A stretch of DNA of 18,848 nucleotides from an uncultured Eubacteriales bacterium (GCA_902495025.1 CABUWB010000008.1:1-18848); one strand, 5' to 3'; positions 1-7,071 are shown, counted from the stretch's first letter. The notes: a model not told the origin generated them from the letters alone. Numbers and translations are program-made.

Positions 1-1329
1 GCCGGCAACGAGATAACAGGCAAGGCTGCATACAGAAAAAGCCTTGTACAAAATCAATCCGCAAGGCTGATTGCAGGCTACATCTATGCCTGTGCAGGCG
101 AGGGTGAGTCTACCACCGACGTCGTTTTTTCGGGTCATAACCTTATATGCGAAAACGGCATTGTGCTTGCCGAAAGCCGCCGTTTTGAAAATGAAATTAT
201 CTTTGCCGATATTGACGTGGACAGGCTTGTTTCGGAAAGGCGCAAAAACACCACCTTTACCGCAGATACGGACGGTTATACCGTAATCAGCTTTGACTTT
301 GTGCCAAATAATGCCGCTGTTAATCGCTTTGTTGACCCTCACCCCTTTGTACCCTCAAACGATGAGGAAAGGGAGAGCCGCTGTCGTGAGATTATGGACA
401 TTCAGGCACTCGGTCTTAAAAAGAGACTTGTGCACGTTGGCGCAAAAAATGTTGTTATCGGAATAAGCGGCGGACTTGACTCCACCCTTGCACTTATAAT
501 TACCGCAAGAGCATTTGAGCTTGCAGGGCTTGACAAAAAGGGCATTATCACCGTAACCATGCCATGCTTTGGCACAACCGAAAGGACACATTCCAACGCC
601 GTTACCTTGTGTAATGCGCTTGGCACTACCTTTATGGAGGTAAATATTGCGCCTGCGGTTGAGCGGCACTTTGCCGATATAGGACAAAACCCCGACACAC
701 ACGACCTCACCTACGAAAACTGTCAGGCGAGGGAGAGAACGCAGGTGCTTATGGACCTTGCAGGCAAGTACAGGGGCTTTGTTATAGGTACGGGCGATTT
801 GAGCGAGCTTGCCCTCGGCTGGGCAACCTACAACGGCGACCACATGAGTATGTACGGCGTAAACTGCTCAATCCCCAAAACGCTTGTAAAGTATCTTATT
901 AAATATACGGCAGACTATACCGACAATGCCGTACTTAAAGAGGTACTGCTTGACGTGCTTGACACACCCGTATCACCCGAGCTGCTTCCGCCCGATGAAA
1001 ACGGAAATATTGCGCAGATTACCGAGGACGTTGTCGGCCCCTACGAGCTGCACGATTTCTTCCTATATAATATGATGCGACAGGCATTTCCACCCGAAAA
1101 GATATTTTTCCTTGCCAAAATGGCATTCAAAAATAAATATGATGACGCAACCCTGCTTAAATGGCTGCGCAATTTCTACTGGAGATTTTTCTCACAGCAG
1201 TTCAAGCGTTCCTGTATTCCCGACGGTCCGAAGGTCGGCTCTGTAAGCCTTAGTCCAAGGGGCGACTGGAGAATGCCAAGCGATGCAAGCGCAGCGGACT
1301 TTATAAAGCGGATTGAGAATTTAGAGTGA
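1..1329 (+). CDS. nadE: Glutamine-dependent NAD(+) synthetase, 5' truncated by the window edge
   Basis: The frame is open from base 1 and ends with TGA at 1327-1329, giving 442 visible residues of a protein usually about 640-680 long. The N-terminal part is the end of the nitrilase-like glutaminase domain (GEGESTTD, then VFSGHNL and ENGIVLAES). The rest is the synthetase domain with the ATP-pyrophosphatase P-loop SGGLDST (bases 466-486) and the typical C-terminus VGSVSLSPRGDWRMPSD. The family amidates deamido-NAD to NAD with ammonia channelled from glutamine, in the cytoplasm. The glutaminase catalytic Cys lies upstream of the window and cannot be checked. An internal ATG/TTG start would remove the glutaminase core, so the gene is treated as running in from outside. 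The next gene, ddl, has its own promoter candidate. Confidence 0.95.
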   Translation, partial: AGNEITGKAAYRKSLVQNQSARLIAGYIYACAGEGESTTDVVFSGHNLICENGIVLAESRRFENEIIFADIDVDRLVSERRKNTTFTADTDGYTVISFDFVPNNAAVNRFVDPHPFVPSNDEERESRCREIMDIQALGLKKRLVHVGAKNVVIGISGGLDSTLALIITARAFELAGLDKKGIITVTMPCFGTTERTHSNAVTLCNALGTTFMEVNIAPAVERHFADIGQNPDTHDLTYENCQARERTQVLMDLAGKYRGFVIGTGDLSELALGWATYNGDHMSMYGVNCSIPKTLVKYLIKYTADYTDNAVLKEVLLDVLDTPVSPELLPPDENGNIAQITEDVVGPYELHDFFLYNMMRQAFPPEKIFFLAKMAFKNKYDDATLLKWLRNFYWRFFSQQFKRSCIPDGPKVGSVSLSPRGDWRMPSDASAADFIKRIENLE

Positions 1330-1360
1330 TGGGATTTGCTCATTTTTTAAATTTTATCAA

Positions 1361-1382
1361 TATACTATATTGTAATAGTATA
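1361..1382. promoter_or_regulatory. 22-bp perfect inverted repeat upstream of ddl, possible operator
   Basis: The arms TATACTAT (1361-1368) and ATAGTATA (1375-1382) are perfect complements around a 6-base centre. The repeat covers the -35 hexamer of the ddl promoter candidate, where a repressor dimer could compete with RNA polymerase. The half-sites TACTA/TAGTA recall BlaI/MecI-type operators but the spacing differs, so no regulator is assigned. Confidence 0.4.
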
Positions 1383-1398
1383 AAAAAGGTGATAAAAT
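1370..1398 (+). promoter_or_regulatory. Sigma-A-type promoter candidate for ddl
   Basis: TTGTAA (1370-1375), a 17-base spacer and TAAAAT (1393-1398) lie 38 bases before the ddl ATG. The ribosome site before ddl (AGAAGTGA around 1422-1429) is weaker than most in the window. Confidence 0.45.
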
Positions 1399-1435
1399 AG
1401 CTGTATGCAAATTTTTTATGAAAGAAGTGAATTAA

Positions 1436-2503
1436 ATGAATAAGAAAACAATAGCTGTGCTTTTCGGCGGTCAGTCCTCTGAGCATGACGTATCCAAGAT
1501 AAGTGCTGCTACGGTAATTTCAAATATGAATACGGAAAAGTATTACGTATTGCCCGTATATATCACAAAAAACGGCGAGTGGCTTTTATATGACGGCCCC
1601 GTTGAAAATATAAATACTAATGGTTGGGAAAAATATGCAACTAATTGTATATTAAGTCCGGACACTACACACGCAGGTCTTTTAAGAATTGTAGGTGACA
1701 AGGTTAAAAATATTCCTGTTGACCTCGTGTTCCCCGTACTGCATGGCGCATACGGCGAGGACGGTACAATACAGGGTCTTTTAGAGCTTGCAAAGCTGCC
1801 TTATGTAGGCTGCGGCGTGCTTTCCTCTGCTGTCAGCATGAATAAGGCTTACACCAAAATTATTGCAGACTCAATAGGTATATCGCAGGCTAAGTACACC
1901 GTTATTTACCGCAGTCAGCTTGAGGGCGATGCACAAAGCTGCATTGATAAAATTGAGGCTGAATGTGGTTATCCATGCTTTGTTAAGCCTGCCTGTGCAG
2001 GCTCGTCCGTAGGCATTACAAAGGCACATAATAAAGACGAGCTGCTTGACGGCTTGTGGATTGACGAATAGGAGGACCGCACCATAGAGGATGAGGAAAA
2101 TATAAACGGACGTGAGCTTGAATGCGGCGTACTCGGCAATAATGAGATACAGGCGTCTGTTGTTGGTGAAATACTTGCCGCTGCCGAATTTTATGATTTT
2201 GACGCAAAGTATAATAATAAGGATTCAAAAACAGTTCTCCCTGCCGATATTCCTGCCGATAAAGCAGAGGAAATACGTGAGGACGCTGTTAAGATTTTTA
2301 AAGCGCTTGACGGCAAGGGACTTTCAAGAGTTGACTTTTTCCTTGAAAATGATACAAACAGGGTTATCTTTAATGAGATAAATACCCTCCCCGGCTTTAC
2401 CGCTATCAGTATGTACCCCATGCTGTTTAATGAGGCAGGCTATTCAACAGAGGAGCTTGTTGATAAGCTGATAGAGCTTGGTCTTTCAAGATACGAGGAT
2501 TAA
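1436..2503 (+). pseudogene. ddl: D-alanine--D-alanine ligase interrupted by one in-frame TAG
   Basis: Reading 1436-2503 in one frame gives 355 codons with TAG at 2069-2071 (codon 212), then TAA at 2501-2503; the length is normal for Ddl and there is no frameshift. The N-terminal half has FGGQSSEHDVS, FPVLHGAYGEDGTIQG, YVGCGVLSSAVSMNK and FVKPACAGSSVGITKA. The C-terminal half has INGRELECGVLGN, the omega-loop FYDFDAKY and the metal/ATP segment RVDFF to NEINTLPGFT. The family joins two D-Ala with ATP for peptidoglycan and this copy is D-Ala rather than VanA type by its AKY loop. About 17 codons around the stop look unlike the family (WIDE before it, TIEDEEN after it), in the adenine-binding stretch that usually reads like IVEEFINGRE. 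No ATG, GTG or TTG restarts the frame just after the stop, although AGGAGG (2070-2075) sits right on it. It may be a dead gene, a recoded stop or a local sequence error. Confidence 0.85.
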
Positions 2504-2510
2504 TAATTAA

Positions 2511-2548
2511 AAATAAAGGTGTGGATTTTTCCGCACCTTTATTTTTTT
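2511..2548 (+). terminator. Intrinsic terminator of ddl
   Basis: The arm AAATAAAGGTGTGG (2511-2524) pairs with CCGCACCTTTATTT (2531-2544) with one G-U-type mismatch, followed by T residues to 2548. The A-run on the left arm means it could also work for the opposite strand. Confidence 0.8.
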
Positions 2549-2560
2549 ACAATACAAGAA

Positions 2561-2588
2561 AAAGGCTGACAGTTCTTTGTCAGCCTTT
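2561..2588 (-). terminator. Intrinsic terminator of serS
   Basis: AAAGGCTGACA (2561-2571) and TGTCAGCCTTT (2578-2588) form an 11-bp perfect stem around GTTCTT. On the minus strand the stem is followed by a T-rich run, just beyond the serS stop codon. Confidence 0.8.
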
Positions 2589-2596
2589 AAAATTGA

Positions 2597-3886
2597 TTAC
2601 TTTTTAGGGATAAGCTTATCCTTACCGCCCATATAGGGTCTTAAAACCTCTGGAATATTAACGCTGCCGTCAGCGTTAAGGTTATTTTCAAGGAAAGCTA
2701 TAAGCATACGAGGTGGAGCAACAACAGTGTTGTTAAGAGTATGTGCAAAGTACTTTGTACCGTCTGCGCCCGCAACTCTGATTTTAAGACGTCTTGCCTG
2801 TGCATCGCCTAAGTTGGAGCAGCTGCCTACCTCAAAATATTTCTTCTGTCTTGGAGACCATGCCTCAACGTCAACAGACTTAACCTTTAAATCTGCAAGG
2901 TCGCCCGAGCAGCATTCAAGTGTTCTTACAGGTATATCAAGTGAGCGGAAAAGGTCAACTGTGTTCTGCCAGAGCTTATCAAACCACATAGGGCTGTCCT
3001 CAGGCTTACAAACAACAATCATTTCCTGCTTTTCAAACTGGTGGATACGGTAAACGCCTCTCTCCTCTATACCATGCGCACCCTTCTCCTTACGGAAACA
3101 TGGTGAATAGCTGGTAAGAGTTTTTGGCAGCTCGTCCTCCTTAACAATCTGGTCTATAAACTTACCAATCATGGAATGCTCAGATGTACCGATAAGGTAT
3201 AAGTCCTCACCCTCAATTTTATACATCATTGCGTCCATTTCTGCAAAGCTCATAACACCTGTTACCACGTTGCTCCTAATCATAAAAGGAGGTACGCAGT
3301 AGGTAAAGCCTCTGTCAATCATAAAATCTCTTGCATAAGAGATAACTGCGCTGTGCAGCCTTGCAATATCACCCATTAAATAGTAGAAACCGTTGCCTGC
3401 AACACGACCTGCACTGTCAAGGTCGATACCGTCAAAGCGCTCCATAATATCTGTATGATATGGTACCTCAAAATCGGGTACAACAGGCTCGCCGAACTTT
3501 TCACGCTCAACATTTTCACTGTCGTCCTTACCGATAGGTACGCTTGGGTCAATGATGTTTGGTATGGTCATCATAATTTTTGTTATTTCGGCACGCAGTT
3601 CTGTTTCCTTTGTTTCAAGCTCTGCAAGACGGTCAGCACTTGCGGCAACCTGTGCCTTAACAGCCTCTGCCTCGTCCTTTTTGCCCTGACCCATAAGTGC
3701 GCCAATCTGCTTGGAAAGAGTTTTACGGTCAGCACGCAGACCGTCAGCCTCCTGCTGTGCAGCTCTTACCTGTGCATCAAGCTCAATTACCTTATCTACA
3801 AGCTCCAGCTTATTGTCCTGAAACTTGTTTTTGATGTTCTGCTTAACTATTTCGGGATTTTCCCTTACAAATTTAATGTCTAACAT
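2597..3886 (-). CDS. serS: Seryl-tRNA synthetase
   Basis: This is a 429-residue class II aminoacyl-tRNA synthetase, a normal length for SerRS; it charges tRNA-Ser in the cytoplasm. The N-terminus MLDIKFVRENPEIV begins the long coiled-coil tRNA-binding arm (about residues 30-100, rich in Ala/Glu/Lys heptads). The catalytic core follows with motif 2 (PCFRKEKGAHGIEERG, then YRIHQFEKQE) and motif 3 around LNNTVVAPPRMLIAFLENN. Motif 3 departs from the common LNGSGLAVGR form, but the Arg is kept. The start is the ATG at 3886-3884, preceded by CAGGAGG at a good distance. A longer open frame to 4024 runs through the T-box leader and is rejected. It is a single-gene unit with its own leader, promoter and terminator. 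Confidence 0.95.
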   Translation of the reverse strand: MLDIKFVRENPEIVKQNIKNKFQDNKLELVDKVIELDAQVRAAQQEADGLRADRKTLSKQIGALMGQGKKDEAEAVKAQVAASADRLAELETKETELRAEITKIMMTIPNIIDPSVPIGKDDSENVEREKFGEPVVPDFEVPYHTDIMERFDGIDLDSAGRVAGNGFYYLMGDIARLHSAVISYARDFMIDRGFTYCVPPFMIRSNVVTGVMSFAEMDAMMYKIEGEDLYLIGTSEHSMIGKFIDQIVKEDELPKTLTSYSPCFRKEKGAHGIEERGVYRIHQFEKQEMIVVCKPEDSPMWFDKLWQNTVDLFRSLDIPVRTLECCSGDLADLKVKSVDVEAWSPRQKKYFEVGSCSNLGDAQARRLKIRVAGADGTKYFAHTLNNTVVAPPRMLIAFLENNLNADGSVNIPEVLRPYMGGKDKLIPKK

Positions 3887-3902
3887 TGTGTTTCCTCCTG
3901 AT

Positions 3903-4154
3903 AATAAAAAATAAACCCGTCCCATAAAACAGGGACGGGTTATAACCGTGTTGCCACCCAAATTGCATACGTGATGTATGCCACTCTGTTGTGCTGTAAA
4001 GGGCACACCCTTTGGATTTATCACCCAAAAAGCTCGGAAGGTGGACTGCCGATTTACCTTTATCTGCTTGCAGCAACCGCAGACTCTCTGTAAAGGCTTA
4101 CAACGGCTTATTCTTCCTCAAGCGCTTATATAATATGAAAGTAAATTCATCAAC
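3903..4154 (-). ncRNA. T-box leader of serS (tRNA-Ser sensing riboswitch)
   Basis: On the minus strand the leader holds the T-box core GGGTGGCAACACGG (about 3945-3958). It is followed by a strong terminator whose arms pair across 3914-3923 and 3932-3941 and which ends in a T-run near 3903. The UGGC bulge of the T-box is complementary to a GCCA acceptor end, which fits the G discriminator usual in tRNA-Ser. In Stem I, TCC (4045-4043) followed by ACC sits where the specifier codon belongs and encodes serine. Uncharged tRNA-Ser would stabilise the antiterminator and switch serS on. The 5' end is estimated from the promoter. Confidence 0.9.
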
Positions 4155-4160
4155 AATATT

Positions 4161-4188
4161 ATTATACCACAGTGAAAAAATAATTCAA
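4161..4188 (-). promoter_or_regulatory. Promoter of the serS T-box leader
   Basis: On the minus strand TTGAAT (4188-4183), 16 bases, and a perfect TATAAT (4166-4161) preceded by TGG, an extended -10. Transcription would begin near 4154, just ahead of Stem I. Confidence 0.7.
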
Positions 4189-4195
4189 GTGTTTT

Positions 4196-4224
4196 TTCAA
4201 AATTTACCTTAATTTATGTATAAA
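4196..4224 (+). promoter_or_regulatory. Promoter candidate for the structured RNA at 4225-4436
   Basis: TTCAAA (4196-4201), a 17-base spacer and TATAAA (4219-4224) on the plus strand. It diverges from the serS promoter a few bases away. The hexamers match the consensus at 4/6 and 5/6 positions. Confidence 0.4.
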
Positions 4225-4436
4225 TATATCCGATATGGTAATACTTAACTATGTAAGGAGCAATGGAGTTTCTTACCCCCTCATTATTTTTTTGGCTTTC
4301 GGGTTTTTATAGCCCGGGGATAAGTCGGTGATTTGCACCGATACTTCCTGTTTTTTGTTTGACGCAGCTTTCATTCCCCCAAAGCTGCAATCAAAAAACC
4401 TCTGTATATGCTTTGTACAGAGGTTTTTTGTTTTAA
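4225..4436 (+). ncRNA. Unidentified structured noncoding RNA candidate
   Basis: This gene-free stretch holds several helices in a row. CTTA+CCCC (4272-4279) pairs with GGGG-A-TAAG (4316-4324, one bulged A), enclosing GGCT (4294-4297) with AGCC (4311-4314). TCGGTG (4325-4330) pairs with CACCGA (4336-4341). GCAGCTTT (4364-4371) pairs with AAAGCTGC (4381-4388) around a C-rich loop. A strong terminator ends it. The loop TCCCC (4375-4379) could also pair with GGGGA (4316-4320), so two mutually exclusive folds are possible, as in riboswitches. No downstream gene lies on this strand and no convincing open frame is present, which favours a free-standing RNA of about 200 bases. It does not match the conserved cores I know of for 6S, SRP, tmRNA, RNase P or common riboswitches. 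The strand is inferred from the promoter and the better plus-strand T-run. Confidence 0.45.
4393..4434. terminator. Strong bidirectional terminator
   Basis: AAAAAACCTCTGTA (4393-4406) and its perfect complement (4416-4429) form a 14-bp stem with a 9-base loop, followed on the plus strand by GTTTT. It can end the RNA at 4225-4436 on the plus strand and the parA-parB-DUF4446 operon on the minus strand. Confidence 0.85.
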
Positions 4437-4520
4437 ATCGACACGTTTATATAAAATTTATGGTGCCAATACTTTTGTAGATAGTAATACGGCAAAACTG
4501 CCTTATCGAAATATGTAAAA

Positions 4521-5153
4521 TCAGGCTCCGGCAACCTCGTTACTTCTTTTGCTGTTTTTAGTAATCATACTATCACCCTTAGGCTGCTCCTGTTTTTTTG
4601 CTTTTCTGTTTTTAAATATAATTTTCTTTCTTTCTGCTCTTTTATTTTCCTTTGGTTTTTGTACACCTGCTATTGCCTTATCAATTGCCTGCTGTTCTTC
4701 CTCGCTAAGCTGATACTTGCTTTCGCCGTTTATAAGCGGCTTGCCGTAAGTATAGCAGCCCTCTCTATAATAAAGAGAGTTAAGTACAACGCCGTTTTTA
4801 TCCTCATCCATAAGAGCTATTGCATAGGAGAGGTCACCGCCGACATCCTCAAAGGTATTATATCTTACAATACCCATATACTGTATACAGGTTTTAAGGC
4901 GGTTGTTTATGTAGTTCTGTTCTATTTTAATTCTATCATTAACAGCCCTTACCTCATTTATGAGCTTTATATTGTCAAGCAGCATAGTTTCAACATTATG
5001 ATTTTTGCTGTTTGGATTCATAAAACGCTCAAAACGCCTTCTGAGCCTGTTTACCTTATTAATATAGTAGGCAATTATAAATATAAGCGCCACGTTAAGT
5101 ACAATTAACGCTGCCACCGCATAAGGCAGATATGCTTTAATTGTTTCTATCAC
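4521..5153 (-). CDS. DUF4446 family membrane-anchored protein
   Basis: The 210-residue protein has one N-terminal membrane segment (about residues 10-32), then a basic stretch (INKVNRLRRRFERF), a helical region to about 95, and the family core VRYNTFEDVGGDLSYAIALMD with NGVVLNSLYYREG and YGKPLINGESKYQLSEEE. The C-terminal 45 residues are Lys/Arg-rich and probably disordered. The start is GTG (5153-5151), set by AAGGAG eight bases upstream; no in-frame ATG lies nearby. It is the third gene of the parA-parB unit, 44 bases after parB, and that gap contains a parS site. The function of DUF4446 is unknown. The position suggests a membrane-linked role near the origin or in segregation, which is inference. 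Confidence 0.8.
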   Translation of the reverse strand: MIETIKAYLPYAVAALIVLNVALIFIIAYYINKVNRLRRRFERFMNPNSKNHNVETMLLDNIKLINEVRAVNDRIKIEQNYINNRLKTCIQYMGIVRYNTFEDVGGDLSYAIALMDEDKNGVVLNSLYYREGCYTYGKPLINGESKYQLSEEEQQAIDKAIAGVQKPKENKRAERKKIIFKNRKAKKQEQPKGDSMITKNSKRSNEVAGA

Positions 5154-5178
5154 TTAAATTTCTCCTTTTATACTAAAT

Positions 5179-5194
5179 TGTTTCACGTGAAACA
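5179..5194. promoter_or_regulatory. parS: parS site 1 (ParB/Spo0J binding site)
   Basis: A perfect 16-bp palindrome TGTTTCACGTGAAACA lies between parB and the DUF4446 gene. It is the known parS consensus of Spo0J/ParB. The Noc site has a different core. Confidence 0.95.
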
Positions 5195-5197
5195 TTA

Positions 5198-6091
5198 TTA
5201 ACCAATTGTCTTTATAAGACCTACCAGTCTTTCAAGCTCATCATCAGAGTAATATTCAATTTCAATCTTACCCTTATTTTTGCCGTTTTTTATATTAACC
5301 TTGGCACCAAGCACAGACTTTAAATCCTTGGCAAGTGCAAGATATGCCCTCACAGCCTCGGGGTCCTTTATTCCCGTAATCTTTTTGGTCTGCTCCTCTG
5401 TCTTAGGCTCATTGTATGCCTTTACAAGCTCCTCGGTTTCTCTTACGCTTAATTCTTCCTCAATTACCTTTTCAGCAAGCTCATACTGCACATTTTCATC
5501 ATTGATACCAAGTAAGGCTCTTGCATGTCCGTTGGATAATCTGCCCTCACGCACAAAGTCCTGTACTCTTGAATCAAGCTTTAAAAGGCGCATTGCATTT
5601 GCAACAACAGCCCTGCTTTTACCAACCTTGTTTGCAATTTCCTCCTGGCTTAAATTAAAGTCAACAGAGAGCTTTTTATAGCTCTGAGCCTCCTCCATAG
5701 GGTTTAAGTCTACTCTCTGGAGATTTTCAATAAGTGCAGCCTCCAGTATTTCAAGCTCTCCCATGTTTTTAACAATAACGGGCACTGTGGATAAGCCTGC
5801 AAGCCTTGCAGCTCTCCAGCGCCTTTCACCTGCTATAATTTCATAGCCGTTAGGTACTTCCTTTACGGTAAGGGGCTGTAATATACCAACCTCCTTAATA
5901 CTCTGTGCAAGTTCCATAAGGCTTTCATCATCAAAAATCTTACGTGGCTGCTCCTTATTATTATCAATTTTATTAATACTAACCTCAATTAAGGACTTAT
6001 CGCTGCTTTCGTTTGAGGAAACCTCTATATTTTCCTCACCAAACAGGGCACTTACACCTCTGCCGCCAAGTCCCGATATTTTCTTTGGCAT
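5198..6091 (-). CDS. parB: Chromosome partitioning protein ParB (Spo0J)
   Basis: This is a 297-residue ParB. After a short N-terminal tail (GLGGRGVSALFG) comes the CTP-binding domain with QPRKIFDDESL and the signature GERRWRAAR at residues 88-96. A helix-turn-helix region follows (LSQEEIANKVGKSRAVVANA, about 151-170), then a lysine-rich linker and a C-terminal dimerisation segment ending ELERLVGLIKTIG. ParB loads at parS, slides as a clamp when CTP is bound, and organises the origin region for segregation with ParA and SMC. It starts with ATG after AAAAGGAG, 14 bases downstream of the parA stop, so the two are co-translated from one message. Four perfect parS sites lie nearby. The presence of ParA upstream and Spo0J-type sites argues against its being Noc. 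Confidence 0.95.
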   Translation of the reverse strand: MPKKISGLGGRGVSALFGEENIEVSSNESSDKSLIEVSINKIDNNKEQPRKIFDDESLMELAQSIKEVGILQPLTVKEVPNGYEIIAGERRWRAARLAGLSTVPVIVKNMGELEILEAALIENLQRVDLNPMEEAQSYKKLSVDFNLSQEEIANKVGKSRAVVANAMRLLKLDSRVQDFVREGRLSNGHARALLGINDENVQYELAEKVIEEELSVRETEELVKAYNEPKTEEQTKKITGIKDPEAVRAYLALAKDLKSVLGAKVNIKNGKNKGKIEIEYYSDDELERLVGLIKTIG

Positions 6092-6105
6092 TTTTTTAGC
6101 TCCTT

Positions 6106-6873
6106 TTATAATTCGTCAATTGTATCTGCAAGTATATCGTAAGCATCTGTTGCAGGGCATTTAGGGTCATATAAATTTATAGGCAGACCATGACTTGGTG
6201 CCTCACCTACACGCACCGCCCTTGGTACAATGGAATACATATATGTATTACCCATAAACTTTTTAACCTCTTCCACCACCTGCATTGACAGATTAGTACG
6301 TGAGTCGTACATGGTAAATACAACACCGTCAATTTTAATTGCCGAATTCAGCTTTTTCTTAACCAAATTGTAGGTGTGCATAAACTGGCTTAAACCCTCC
6401 ATTGCAAAAAACTCACACTGTAAAGGTATAAGCACCTCATCAGCTGCAACAAGCGCATTAAGCGTAAGTATATTGAGCGATGGCGGACAGTCTATTATTA
6501 CATAGTCGTAAAGTTCTCTGACGCAGTTTTTGTTAAGTATATTTTTAAGTATGTACTGCTTATTATCAACATCAATCAGCTCTATCTCCGCACCTGCAAG
6601 CTGAATATCAGTTGGCAGTATATCAAGCGAGTTAAAAAGTTCAACCCTCACCTTTGTATCTATAAAGTCCGCATTATCCATAAGCAGGTCATAAAAGGTA
6701 GTTTCAACTTGATTTTTATTGATACCAAGACCCGTAGTTGCATTACCCTGTGGGTCAGAGTCAATAAGAAGTACACGCTTATTTTTTGCGGCAAGTGCAG
6801 CAGATAAGTTAATAGCTGTTGTAGTTTTACCAACGCCGCCCTTCTGGTTGGCTATTGCTATTACACGTCCCAT
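6106..6873 (-). CDS. parA: Chromosome partitioning ATPase ParA (Soj)
   Basis: This 255-residue, Soj-sized ParA has the deviant Walker A motif KGGVGKTT at residues 11-18, the A-prime motif LLIDSDPQGNATTG (D40) and the Walker B region VIIDCPPSLN. It binds DNA non-specifically as an ATP dimer, is stimulated by ParB, and drives origin segregation; in Bacillus it also acts on DnaA. There is no N-terminal helix-turn-helix, which fits a chromosomal rather than plasmid type Ia protein. It is the first gene of a parA-parB-DUF4446 unit. Its promoter overlaps a parS site, which suggests autoregulation by ParB. Confidence 0.95.
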   Translation of the reverse strand: MGRVIAIANQKGGVGKTTTAINLSAALAAKNKRVLLIDSDPQGNATTGLGINKNQVETTFYDLLMDNADFIDTKVRVELFNSLDILPTDIQLAGAEIELIDVDNKQYILKNILNKNCVRELYDYVIIDCPPSLNILTLNALVAADEVLIPLQCEFFAMEGLSQFMHTYNLVKKKLNSAIKIDGVVFTMYDSRTNLSMQVVEEVKKFMGNTYMYSIVPRAVRVGEAPSHGLPINLYDPKCPATDAYDILADTIDEL

Positions 6874-6924
6874 AGCTATCCCTTTCCTTTAAATTTATCT
6901 TATGTAAAAATTTATCTTAAATTT

Positions 6925-6953
6925 ATTATACCACAAAACTGTTTCACGTGAAA
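6925..6953 (-). promoter_or_regulatory. parA promoter overlapping a parS site
   Basis: On the minus strand an extended -10, TGGTATAAT (TATAAT at 6930-6925), lies 17 bases from TTTCAC (6953-6948). The latter is a poor -35 and falls inside parS site 2. The extended -10 would carry most of the promoter strength, and ParB bound at parS would sit directly on it. Confidence 0.6.
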
Positions 6954-6955
6954 CA
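6940..6955. promoter_or_regulatory. parS: parS site 2
   Basis: A perfect TGTTTCACGTGAAACA about 70 bases before the parA start codon. It overlaps the -35 region of the parA promoter. Confidence 0.95.
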
Positions 6956-7071
6956 ATTTTAAATTAAAATATTATTAAAAAATTTTGAATATATCTTTCT
7001 TATTTTTGTTAAATATTATTTTATTTTGATATTGACTTTTTTATTTTATAACTAATGAACAGATTTTCTAT
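6956..7071. other. Very AT-rich spacer between parS sites 2 and 3
   Basis: This 116-base gap is almost entirely A and T, with runs of T and of TATT. It holds no convincing open frame, hairpin or second promoter. It separates two perfect parS sites upstream of parA, and its low stability may favour bending or melting. Confidence 0.5.

Noticed and set aside
355..843. 162-codon minus-strand open frame inside nadE
   Set aside because: It is fully covered by the well-conserved synthetase frame on the plus strand and shows no family-like sequence.
2112..2381. Separate GTG-started gene in another frame after the ddl stop
   Set aside because: The ligase C-terminal half is conserved in the original frame across the same bases, so this frame is a shadow.
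1436..2503. Frameshift in ddl
   Set aside because: Counting codons shows both halves are in the same frame; only a stop codon and local divergence separate them.
3887..4024. 46-codon N-terminal extension of serS
   Set aside because: It reads through the T-box and its terminator; the family N-terminus and a strong ribosome site place the start at 3886.
4225..4280. Purine riboswitch, because of GATATGG and GTTTCTTACC
   Set aside because: The bases around GATATGG cannot form the needed P2 stem, the P3 side is missing, and no gene follows on that strand.
4225..4436. 6S RNA, because of size and isolated position
   Set aside because: The two ends do not pair into the long closing stem with a central bubble that defines 6S RNA.
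4659..5108. 149-codon plus-strand open frame opposite the DUF4446 gene
   Set aside because: The minus-strand protein has a recognisable family core and ribosome site; this is its shadow.
5198..6091. Noc instead of ParB
   Set aside because: parA is directly upstream and all nearby sites are the parS type, not the Noc type.
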